Assembly: GCF_007997075.1 (NCBI RefSeq)
Contig: NZ_VORS01000013.1
Span: forward strand, 1 to 56,265
Length of the DNA stretch: 56,265 nt
Source of the DNA: Polaribacter sp. IC073
GTDB taxonomy: Bacteria > Bacteroidota > Bacteroidia > Flavobacteriales > Flavobacteriaceae
Direction of reading: 5' to 3'
Position 1 is the stretch's first letter. Every line of letters begins with the position of its first letter. Both the position numbers and the translations under genes were made by a program. The notes beneath the pieces are model-generated. The model searched no databases and was not told where the DNA came from. It saw only the letters and a list, made by a program, of their open reading frames with translations. Positions 35,971 through 44,006 of the stretch are shown here, in pieces.

Positions 35971-36756
35971 ACTTTTTTAAATTAATTTAAACATTTTATT
36001 TATATCACTCATTTTGAGTCTCGTTTTCTGTTTTTTTATAAGGTTTTAGCAAATGTTACTTTACAGTCTATAACTCCAATTATCTTCAGCTATTTAAGTG
36101 ATAAGTTTTAATCTAACAAATTTTATAATAGGGTTGTTTCTGTCATTTTTGATAGAGTAATAAAAACCTGATTCCATATCTTTAAATTGCCAAATTGCAA
36201 TCTCAATTTTAAAAAGGCTCTGTTTAATTGTCATTTTTAGAGTTACTACTGCATCAATTAAGTAAAAACACACTTATTAAAAGAGTAAGAACATAAATTT
36301 TTTCCTGTTTTAATCTTTCCATATTTTAGATTAACATTTGCTAATTACAGACACCAGAATAAAAACTTTTGATCCCAATTCATATCTGTTGTAAACCTAC
36401 AATTGCAAAAGCAATTATTACTACGGGTTTCCGTAGTTTAAAATGTGGTTTCGTGAAGTTTTTACAAATAAGGTATTATTTACCTATGTTTTCTTAATTT
36501 TAAAAGCCTATAATTTGAGAGTAATCAAGATAAAATCAATTTTAAAATGCTGATAATAAGTAGCTTTGTTTCATGTCTTTGTGATTCAAAATAAATAAAT
36601 TATTTGTTAACTTCTCTATGTTTATAAGTTTTTATTTATCTAAAAATCAATTAGTTAGTTGGTTTTGGTAAAAACTTTATGATAATTATCATTCTTTAGG
36701 TTGTATCTTTGTAGGATATTTATTTCTTCATAAATCATTTTAAATTGCCCCATATA
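35971..36756. other. Gene-free stretch (786 bases) with a hairpin and the nrdJ control region
   Basis: A long AT-rich gap between the divergent Bor-like and nrdJ genes. It contains the short perfect hairpin ACTACGG-GTTT-CCGTAGT at 36420-36437, followed by TTAAAATG. Near its right end are the ATGATAATTATCAT palindrome and a TATCTTTG promoter box. No credible gene is visible. Confidence 0.6.
36679..36711 (+). promoter_or_regulatory. nrdJ promoter with Fur-box-like palindrome
   Basis: The 14-bp perfect palindrome ATGATAATTATCAT (36679-36692) resembles the GATAAT-based Fur/DtxR-type operators. It is followed by TATCTTTG at 36704-36711, a perfect Bacteroidetes -7 box. The palindrome covers the expected -33 region, so a bound repressor would block transcription. 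Confidence 0.6.
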
Positions 36757-39306
36757 ATGAAATCAAAAACAGTACACACTCCTCGTAAAATATATTCTAG
36801 AGACGAGGCTTTAAAAGCTGCACTTAACTACTTTAAAGGTGATGAATTAGCCGCTAGTGTGTGGTTAAATAAATATGCTTTAAAAGATTCTGCTGATAAT
36901 ATTTACGAAAGTACTCCTGATGAAATGCATCAAAGAATTGCTTTAGAAATTGCAAGAGTAGAGCAGAAATATGAAAACCCATTAACCGAGTCAGAAGTTT
37001 TTGAGGCGATAAAAGATTTTAAATATATTGTTCCCCAAGGAAGCCCGATGGCAGGAATTGGAAACCCTTTTCAAATTGCGTCTTTGTCTAATTGTTTTGT
37101 AATTGGTAATGATGGTGAATCGGATTCTTACGGAGGCATCATGAAAATTGACCAAGAACAAGTGCAATTAATGAAACGTAGAGGAGGTGTTGGTCATGAT
37201 TTATCTCACATTCGCCCAAAAGGTTCTCCAGTTAAAAATTCAGCATTAACATCTACAGGAATTGTTCCTTTTATGGAACGTTATTCAAACTCAACTAGAG
37301 AAGTTGCACAAGACGGAAGAAGAGGAGCATTGATGTTGTCTGTTTCGATCAATCACCCAGATGCAGAAGATTTTATTGATGCAAAATTAGAACAAGGAAA
37401 AGTGACGGGAGCAAATGTTTCTGTGAGAATTGATGACGACTTTATGAAAGCCGTAAAAGGCGATGGAAAGTACGTGCAGAAATATCCTATTAATAGTGAA
37501 AAACCTACGTATACCAAAGAAATAGAAGCAACTGAAATTTGGAGTAAAATTGTACACAACGCATGGAAATCTGCAGAACCAGGTATTTTATTCTGGGACA
37601 CCATTATCAACGAATCAGTGCCAGATTGTTACGCAGATTTAGGCTATAAAACAGTTTCTACAAATCCTTGTGGCGAGATTCCTTTATGTCCGTATGATTC
37701 TTGTCGTTTATTAGCCATAAACTTATTCTCTTATGTAGAAAATCCGTTTACAGACAAAGCAATATTTAATTTCGATTTGTTCAAAAAACACATTGTTATT
37801 GCGCAGAGAATGATGGATGATATCATCGATCTAGAACTAGAAAAAATTGATGGAATTTTAGCAAAAATAGAAGCAGATCCAGAAGGAGAGGATGTAAAAG
37901 CTACAGAGAAAAATCTTTGGCTAAACATCAAACAAAAAGCTTTTGAAGGAAGAAGAACAGGAATAGGAATTACTGCGGAAGGAGATATGTTGGCAGCTTT
38001 AGGAATTCGTTACGGAAGCGAAGAAGGAAATACTTTTTCTACGGAAGTGCATAAGGTTTTAGGAATAGAAACCTATAGAGCTTCTGTAAATTTGGCAAAA
38101 GAAAGAGGTGCATTTGCTATTTTTGATGCAGATAGAGAAAAAGACAATCCGTTTATTTTAAGAATAAAAGAAGCAGATAGTAAATTGTATGCAGAAATGT
38201 TAAAATATGGGCGTAGAAATATTGCTTTGTTAACCATTGCGCCTACAGGAACAACTAGTTTAATGACACAAACGTCATCTGGAATTGAGCCTGTTTTTAT
38301 GCCGGTGTACAAACGTAGGAAAAAAGTAAACCCTAATGATAAAAATACGCGTGTAGATTTTGTGGATGAGGTAGGAGATTCTTGGGAAGAGTATGTAGTT
38401 TTTCACCATCGTTTTAAACAATGGATGGATGTAAATAATATCGATTCTTCAAAGAATTTCACACAAGAAGATATCAACGAATTAGTGAAAAAATCGCCCT
38501 ATTACAAAGCAACTTCTAATGATATTGATTGGGATAGTAAAGTAAGAATGCAAGGTGCAATTCAGAAATGGGTAGATCATTCTATTAGTGTTACCGTTAA
38601 TTTACCCAATGATGCCACAGAAGAATTGGTGGGAGAATTGTATTTAAAAGCCTGGGAAGTTGGTTGTAAAGGAGTTACTGTATATAGAGATGGTTCGCGT
38701 TCTGGCGTCTTAATTTCTGCGGAAGACAAGAAAGACGACAAAATAAAAGAGACTAGTTTTTCACAAAAACGTCCGCAATCAATAGCCGCAGACGTGGTTC
38801 GTTTTCAAAATCAGAAAGAAAAATGGATTGCTTTTGTAGGTTTGGTTGATGACAGGCCTTATGAAATATTTACAGGATTATTAGATGATGAAGATGGAAT
38901 TTTAATTCCGCGTTGGGTAGAAAAAGGATTGATTATTAAAAACAGAAATGAAGACGGTTCTTCGCGTTACGATTTTCAATACAAAAATAAAAGAGGGTAT
39001 AAAACAACAATAGAGGGATTGTCTCATAAGTTCAATCCAGAATTTTGGAATTATGCCAAATTAATTTCAGGAACCATACGTCATGGAATGCCAATTGATA
39101 AAATTGTAGAGTTGATACAAAGTTTACAATTTGATTCAGAATCTATAAGTACGTGGAAAAACGGAGTGCAACGTGCATTGAAAAGGTATGTTGAAGATGG
39201 TACAGAAGTAAAAGGACATAGCTGTGAAAGCTGTAATTCTAACAATTTAATTTATCAAGAAGGCTGTTTAACATGTAAAGATTGTGGTTCTTCTAAATGT
39301 GGATAA
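36757..39306 (+). CDS. nrdJ: Adenosylcobalamin-dependent ribonucleotide reductase (class II)
   Basis: An 849-residue enzyme reducing ribonucleotides with B12 as radical source. SLSNCFVIG (substrate-site Cys), RRGGVGHDLSHIRP, STNPCGEIPL (active-site Asn-Cys-Glu) and APTGTTSLM are typical. The C-terminus ends in a cysteine cluster (SCESCNSNN..CLTCKDCGSSKCG) that contains the shuttle cysteines. The frame begins at a TTG (36745), but ATG 36757 is preferred. Class II enzymes work with or without oxygen. The promoter has a Fur-box-like palindrome. No class I or III genes lie in the window. Confidence 0.95.
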   Translation: MKSKTVHTPRKIYSRDEALKAALNYFKGDELAASVWLNKYALKDSADNIYESTPDEMHQRIALEIARVEQKYENPLTESEVFEAIKDFKYIVPQGSPMAGIGNPFQIASLSNCFVIGNDGESDSYGGIMKIDQEQVQLMKRRGGVGHDLSHIRPKGSPVKNSALTSTGIVPFMERYSNSTREVAQDGRRGALMLSVSINHPDAEDFIDAKLEQGKVTGANVSVRIDDDFMKAVKGDGKYVQKYPINSEKPTYTKEIEATEIWSKIVHNAWKSAEPGILFWDTIINESVPDCYADLGYKTVSTNPCGEIPLCPYDSCRLLAINLFSYVENPFTDKAIFNFDLFKKHIVIAQRMMDDIIDLELEKIDGILAKIEADPEGEDVKATEKNLWLNIKQKAFEGRRTGIGITAEGDMLAALGIRYGSEEGNTFSTEVHKVLGIETYRASVNLAKERGAFAIFDADREKDNPFILRIKEADSKLYAEMLKYGRRNIALLTIAPTGTTSLMTQTSSGIEPVFMPVYKRRKKVNPNDKNTRVDFVDEVGDSWEEYVVFHHRFKQWMDVNNIDSSKNFTQEDINELVKKSPYYKATSNDIDWDSKVRMQGAIQKWVDHSISVTVNLPNDATEELVGELYLKAWEVGCKGVTVYRDGSRSGVLISAEDKKDDKIKETSFSQKRPQSIAADVVRFQNQKEKWIAFVGLVDDRPYEIFTGLLDDEDGILIPRWVEKGLIIKNRNEDGSSRYDFQYKNKRGYKTTIEGLSHKFNPEFWNYAKLISGTIRHGMPIDKIVELIQSLQFDSESISTWKNGVQRALKRYVEDGTEVKGHSCESCNSNNLIYQEGCLTCKDCGSSKCG

Positions 39307-39325
39307 ACTTTTGATAGGAAATTAA

Positions 39326-39362
39326 AAATGCCAAAAGCTTTAAAAGTTTTTGGCTTTTTTTT
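39326..39362 (+). terminator. Terminator of nrdJ
   Basis: The stem GCCAAAAGCTTT / AAAGTTTTTGGC (one G-U) is followed by a T-run, about 25 bases after the nrdJ stop. Confidence 0.85.
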
Positions 39363-39451
39363 AAAATTTTAAATTGAATTATTGTGTTTTTGTATGGGAA
39401 GTTTGGTGTTCATTTAAGAAATAATTTTTTATATACATTGCCATAGCAAGT

Positions 39452-39853
39452 TTATTTTCCAGTAGGACACTCAATCACGATGCTATCTTCTTTAAGTCGA
39501 ATGTTTATTTCAAGCATATTATTCATCTTGAATAATTCTTTGTTAACCTTTCTTTTTTCAGTCTTGTATCCTAAAAAAGAAAACTTAAGGATTAATTCAT
39601 TTTTTTTATTGAAAAGTTCAGTTACATTTATTTCATAGCTTCCTTTTTTACTTATTTTTATTTTCTACTTTGAACTCTGAATTTCAACCTTTGCATATTT
39701 AAATGAATCACCAACATTATCTTTAATTTTTCCGTAAATTATTAAAGAATCTTTTTTTTGTTTTAAATTAACAAAATATGGTTCAGACTTAATTTTATTA
39801 TTTAAAGTATAAAATGGAAATAAAGAAGATAAAATCAATAAGTATATTTCCAT
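39452..39853 (-). pseudogene. Exported regulatory-like-domain protein interrupted by an in-frame amber codon
   Basis: From the ATG at 39853 the frame encodes a signal-like N-terminus (MEIYLLILSSLFPFYTL) and the start of a carboxypeptidase-regulatory-like domain (LIIYGKIKDNVGDSFKYAKVEIQSSK). It then meets TAG at 39665-39667. In the same frame, without any shift, sensible sequence continues (KGSYEINVTELFNKK, LKFSFLGYKTEKRKV, MLEINIRLKEDSIVIECP) to TAA at 39452-39454. The whole would be 133 residues. A single point mutation would explain it; suppression or sequencing error cannot be excluded. Confidence 0.75.
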
Positions 39854-40067
39854 TTTGTATTCAGTTTTAATATGCTACATTTTTTACAATATGGCGATTT
39901 TTAACTAATTATGTCAGTCGAAAACGAAGTTAATTACTTTTAGGTTTAGAAACAATCCAAACTAATTTACGCTATCAAAAGAAAATGAATACAAGAATCA
40001 TCATTAGAACAATCAATATTTAATGAATCATTTTCTACAAAATATTCCATTTTATACTGAAACGAAC

Positions 40068-40391
40068 TTATTGTTTAGGATGCATTTTTAATTTTTTTAC
40101 GATTGCTGAAGATGCACTATCTGCGTAAATTCCGTATGCGTTTACAACAATTCCTTTCAAATTATTTTTGATGGAAGAAATTGCATAAACAATCATTTCA
40201 TCTCCAGGATCGCTATCTCCTTCAAATCTGTAAAAATGATCTATTTCAAAATCCTCTGGCGATAATTCAGTTGCTGTGAAACTGCAAACAAGACATTCCT
40301 TATCTGTTAAGATAGAAAAATCAATAGTATAACCAAGTTTTTTAAGATCAGACATTGCTTCAGTGACGGTATCGTAGCTTTTTGTTTTCAT
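40068..40391 (-). CDS. Conserved small flavobacterial protein, unknown function
   Basis: A 107-residue soluble protein: MKTKSYDTVTEAMSDLKKLGYT, then an FYRFEGDSDPGDEMIVYAISS core and a KGIVVNAYGIYAD segment. I recall similar proteins in many flavobacteria, often misnamed phosphoribosylpyrophosphate synthetase although no PRPP-synthase motif is present. No signal peptide is present. Its role is unknown. It is a single gene on the minus strand. Confidence 0.75.
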   Translation of the reverse strand: MKTKSYDTVTEAMSDLKKLGYTIDFSILTDKECLVCSFTATELSPEDFEIDHFYRFEGDSDPGDEMIVYAISSIKNNLKGIVVNAYGIYADSASSAIVKKLKMHPKQ

Positions 40392-40517
40392 AATCGTAGG
40401 TTTTTAAATTACAGAGTACTTTGTTGATATAGTGTGTTTTAATGTATTATATCAGACAATAACGAAGTTAGCCTTTTCAAACTTAGAAAGTTCAATTTTC
40501 AATTAATTTTAAATCCA

Positions 40518-40946
40518 TCAAAGACTTTTATCCTTTTTTATTTCTGATAAAATAAGATGTGTCATTGTGTCTCCGTAATTAATCAACGTATCTATAAATT
40601 GTTGTAAGTGAAGTTGGTCTTTTAAAACAGCACGAATATGTATGTTTTGAGAGCCAGTAATTCTGTAAGCTTCTTTTATTTCAGAAAACTGATTCACATC
40701 TGCAATAAATAATTTTATTTTTCCGCTAAATAATTTGAGAATAATGATTACTTCTAATCCGAAACCTAGTTTAGAGTAATCTACGTGCAATGAATACGCT
40801 TTAATAACTTGAGCATCTTCTAATTTTTGAACACGTTCTCTTACAGAAGACGGTGAAAGGTGAATTTTCCTACCAATATCTGCAAAAGAAGTTCTAGAAT
40901 TTAGTTTTAATTCATTGATTATTTTGTTGTCAATACTATCTATCAT
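40518..40946 (-). CDS. Lrp/AsnC family transcriptional regulator
   Basis: A 142-residue regulator. The N-terminal winged HTH (IDNKIINELKLNSRTSFADIGRKIHLSPSSVRERVQKLE) is followed by the IKAYSLHVDYSKLGFG link and the RAM/AsnC ligand domain with an IRAVLKDQLHLQQFIDTLI segment. The open frame reaches 40988, but Met at 40946 (MIDSIDNKII) gives the family N-terminus. It is divergent from a TauE-like exporter across 131 bases, which is a common arrangement for a regulator and its target. Confidence 0.9.
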   Translation of the reverse strand: MIDSIDNKIINELKLNSRTSFADIGRKIHLSPSSVRERVQKLEDAQVIKAYSLHVDYSKLGFGLEVIIILKLFSGKIKLFIADVNQFSEIKEAYRITGSQNIHIRAVLKDQLHLQQFIDTLINYGDTMTHLILSEIKKDKSL

Positions 40947-41077
40947 CGATTCGATTGTTTTATATGTAAAAATACATTTTATTATCAAAATGAATAGATT
41001 TTATTGTTGAATCAATTTTACATATTGTAGATATATGAATAATTTTGACCCTTTAAATAAGATAAATTTTATTAAAA

Positions 41078-41800
41078 ATGAGTATCACAATTCTATTGGT
41101 TGTTGGCTTAGGTATTTTCCTTGGTTTCTTTTTTCAAACATTAACAGGTTTTGCTGGAGCTTTAATTGCGTTGCCTATTTTATTGTTGGTTTTGGGTTTG
41201 CATGATGCCATCGCTTACATTTCTATATTTTATCTTTTTTCTAGTATTTATTTAATTTCTCAAGAATGGAGAAATATCGATAGAAAAATTATTCTAAAGC
41301 TTAGTATTGCCACTATTTTAGGAGTTGGTCTAGGTGTTTGGGTGTTGACACACGGAAAACCTTTTTTTCTAAAAAAGGCGTTAGGTATTTTTATCTTACT
41401 GTATGTGGTGTATACAATTTACGCAAAAGACAAAGTATTTAATAAGCCGAGACTAGAATTTTTATTAGGACTTGCAGGTGGTTTTTTTTCGGGATTATTT
41501 TCAACAGGCGGTCCTTTATATGTTATTGTTGTTAAGAATTCATCTGTAACAATGAAAACTTTTAGAGCTACGATGTTTGGTGTTCTAGGTTTAATTACTG
41601 CCATTAGAATACCGACACTTTATACTACAGGTATTTTAAATATGGAACAAGTGCAGTATTCATTATATTTAATGCCGTTTTTTATACTAGCAATCTATTT
41701 AGGAAAAAAGGCGTACGCTAAATTAAACGAAGTCGTTTTAAAGAACGGAGTTTTAGGTTTGCTGTTTTTATCGGGTGTTATGTTGCTCTTTAATTCTTAA
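41078..41800 (+). CDS. TauE/SafE-family membrane exporter
   Basis: A 240-residue protein with about eight hydrophobic segments. The TauE/SafE pattern is seen in the first repeat (GFFFQTLTGFAGALIALPILLL) and the second (LGLAGGFFSGLFSTGGPLYVIVV). Family members export sulfite, sulfoacetate or other organosulfur anions; the substrate is unknown here. The divergent Lrp-type regulator suggests control by an amino acid-like or related small molecule. Confidence 0.87.
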   Translation: MSITILLVVGLGIFLGFFFQTLTGFAGALIALPILLLVLGLHDAIAYISIFYLFSSIYLISQEWRNIDRKIILKLSIATILGVGLGVWVLTHGKPFFLKKALGIFILLYVVYTIYAKDKVFNKPRLEFLLGLAGGFFSGLFSTGGPLYVIVVKNSSVTMKTFRATMFGVLGLITAIRIPTLYTTGILNMEQVQYSLYLMPFFILAIYLGKKAYAKLNEVVLKNGVLGLLFLSGVMLLFNS

Positions 41801-42353
41801 TATTTTTTTGCAGTAGAAAGGAGATGCTTAATTTAAGCTCTCAAAAATTAACTTTAATCATTGAATATTTTTCTAATCATCTAAATTAATGATAAGAATG
41901 TTATTCCGACAGTGGAACGATGAGAAATTTCATTTTTAAGGTTTTTACAAACAAAAGAAGTATGTGTTTGTTGAATGATTTTTAAACAGAGTAGTAGTTT
42001 TATTTACATCTTAAACCTTTAAGAATAAAGGATCTGTTTTTTCAAGAATCTTCATTTGTTTAAAAAAAGGGTTTCTTTTTATTTTAAGGTTCATCCTATT
42101 CCGCAGATAGTTTTAGATAAAACTTTATAAAATAAAACACTATTCTTGTTATTTATACAGAGCTATTTTCCAATTTAAAAGAAAGTTTATTTTAGTTTTT
42201 AGCTGAAGTATTATAGGAGACAATCAATAATAACAGTAAATCTACAGTAAAAGTTTTACTTTTTTTAGTTCGATTACTTCAAAGATACTAAAAACGAAAT
42301 AGTTAACTTTCCGATAAAAATTGTAAATTCGCAATCCAAGAAAAGAGTAGAAG
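41801..42353. other. Gene-free stretch (553 bases)
   Basis: AT-rich DNA between the TauE-like gene and prfA. No gene, tRNA, strong hairpin or repeat could be supported. Confidence 0.5.
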
Positions 42354-43430
42354 ATGTTAGATAAATTAAGAATTGTTAAACAACGTTATGATGAAGTTTC
42401 TGATTTAATTATTCAGCCAGAAATTATCATGGATCAAAAGCGTTATGCGCAATTGATGAAAGAATATAAAGATTTAGGAGATGTTGTCGTAAAAGGTGAT
42501 GAATACCAAGCTATAACGAACAATATAGAAGAAGCTAAAGAAATTCTTGCTGATGGTTCTGATGCAGAGATGAACGAAATGGCAAAGATGGAGATTGATG
42601 AAGCCAATGTTAGAATTCCGCAATTAGAAGATGAAATAAGATTCTTATTAATACCTAAAGATCCAGAAGACACCAAAAATGCAGTGGTAGAATTACGTGC
42701 AGGAACAGGTGGAGATGAAGCAAGTATTTTTGCTGGAGACTTGTTTAGAATGTATACAAAATATTGTGAAGCTAGAGGATGGAAAGTTTCTACCGTAGAT
42801 TATTCTGAAGGTACAAATGGTGGTTTTAAAGAAATTCAGTTTGAAGTTACAGGAAATGATGTGTATGGAATTTTAAAGTTTGAAGCTGGTGTGCATCGTG
42901 TACAAAGAGTTCCACAAACAGAAACTCAAGGTCGTGTGCATACTTCTGCTGCAACATGTATGGTTTTTCCGGAAGCCGAAGAATTTGATGTAGAAATCAA
43001 TCCAAAAGAAGTAAGAATCGATTTTTTCTGTTCTTCTGGTCCTGGAGGTCAATCTGTAAACACAACGTATTCTGCTGTTCGTTTAACACACATTCCTACA
43101 GGTTTGGTTGCACAATGTCAAGATCAAAAGTCACAACATAAAAATAAGGAGAAAGCGTTTAAAGTATTACGTTCTCGTTTGTACGACATGGAGTTGGCAA
43201 AGAAAAATGCAGAAGACGCTTTAAAACGTGGTTCTATGGTTTCTTCTGGTGATAGAAGTGCAAAGATTAGAACTTACAATTATGCGCAAGGTAGAGTTAC
43301 AGATCATAGAATTGGGTTGTCTTTATATGATTTACCTAATATTATGAATGGAGATATTCAGAAAATTATTGATGAATTGATGTTGGCAGAAAATACAGAA
43401 AAGTTAAAAAGTTTAAATGACGGAATTTAA
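42354..43430 (+). CDS. prfA: Peptide chain release factor 1
   Basis: A 358-residue release factor of normal length. The peptidyl-tRNA hydrolysis motif GGQ lies in [34 protein letters not shown] contains the PxT tripeptide used by RF1 for stop-codon reading, and [18 protein letters not shown] is in domain 2. RF1 ends translation at UAA and UAG. A hairpin terminator follows. Confidence 0.96.
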   Translation: MLDKLRIVKQRYDEVSDLIIQPEIIMDQKRYAQLMKEYKDLGDVVVKGDEYQAITNNIEEAKEILADGSDAEMNEMAKMEIDEANVRIPQLEDEIRFLLIPKDPEDTKNAVVELRAGTGGDEASIFAGDLFRMYTKYCEARGWKVSTVDYSEGTNGGFKEIQFEVTGNDVYGILKFEAGVHRVQRVPQTETQGRVHTSAATCMVFPEAEEFDVEINPKEVRIDFFCSSGPGGQSVNTTYSAVRLTHIPTGLVAQCQDQKSQHKNKEKAFKVLRSRLYDMELAKKNAEDALKRGSMVSSGDRSAKIRTYNYAQGRVTDHRIGLSLYDLPNIMNGDIQKIIDELMLAENTEKLKSLNDGI

Positions 43431-43454
43431 AAGTTGTCATTTTTTAGTAAATAT

Positions 43455-43486
43455 AAAGCCTCAGAATTTCTTCTGAGGCTTTTTTA
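43455..43486 (+). terminator. Terminator of prfA
   Basis: The 12-bp stem AAAGCCTCAGAA / TTCTGAGGCTTT is followed by a T-run, about 25 bases after the prfA stop. Confidence 0.9.
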
Positions 43487-43556
43487 TTTGAGTTATTTTT
43501 TAATTGAAATGAATTAATGCAAACTGTGGTATGAAAGTATCTTTGGGGGAAGAAAA

Positions 43557-43718
43557 ATGATACTTATGATAGCTACAAAATTAATTGGACTAACTTCTGT
43601 TTTAACTAAAAGTAAAAAAGCCAAAATAGCATTGCTTCTTCTAGAAGTTGTTGTGATAGCAATTGCTTATAAAAGCAATAGTAAAGAAAAGCAAATTAAA
43701 AAATTAGAAGAAAAATAA
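43557..43718 (+). CDS. Small single-helix membrane protein
   Basis: A 53-codon open frame: MILMIATKLIGLTSVLTKSK, then a hydrophobic helix (about residues 23-37) and a lysine-rich tail ending KLEEK. It may instead start at the second Met (43566). A TATCTTTG -7 box sits at 43538-43545, and a GGGGGA stretch lies just before the ATG. A hairpin with a T-run follows at 43783. Promoter, ribosome site, hydrophobic pattern and terminator together suggest a real small gene. I recognise no family. Confidence 0.5.
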   Translation: MILMIATKLIGLTSVLTKSKKAKIALLLLEVVVIAIAYKSNSKEKQIKKLEEK

Positions 43719-43782
43719 AACTAGCCTTGAAAAAGAGAATTTAAAATTGAGAAATTGAAGTGTTTACGGTTTTTAAAAAAAG

Positions 43783-43828
43783 AAAAGCGATTAAAGTTTT
43801 AGGGGAGAACTTTGAATCGCTTTTTTTT
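43783..43828 (+). terminator. Hairpin terminator
   Basis: The stem AAAGCGATTAAAGTT / AACTTTGAATCGCTTT (one bulge) has an 8-9 base loop and a T-run. It probably ends the transcript of the small membrane protein. Confidence 0.75.
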
Positions 43829-43932
43829 GTTGAATAATTTTTTGTTAATAAATCTCACAGTAATTATACAATGTGGGGGAAGTAAGCTTTAATAACACTA
43901 CAAATATATAGTAGATAAAAGTATCTCACAAT

Positions 43933-43994
43933 CCCTGAAAACAGTATAAATTTAGTATCCCTGAATTCAGGGTCACTTATCCCTGAATTCAGGG
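43933..43994. repeat. Repeated CCCTGAATTCAGGG palindromes
   Basis: Two perfect 14-bp palindromes CCCTGAATTCAGGG lie at 43959-43972 and 43981-43994, 22 bp apart (two helical turns), with a degenerate third site CCCTGAAAACAG at 43933. They lie 12-60 bases beyond the stop of the alpha-glucosidase gene. The spacing is that of a cooperative operator; a stable 3' mRNA structure is the alternative. Confidence 0.8.
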
Positions 43995-44006
43995 ATACTG
44001 CCCTAC

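Noticed and set aside
36721..36757. TTG at 36745 as the nrdJ start
   Set aside because: The ATG at 36757 lies in frame four codons later and begins the family-like N-terminus; nothing favours the TTG.
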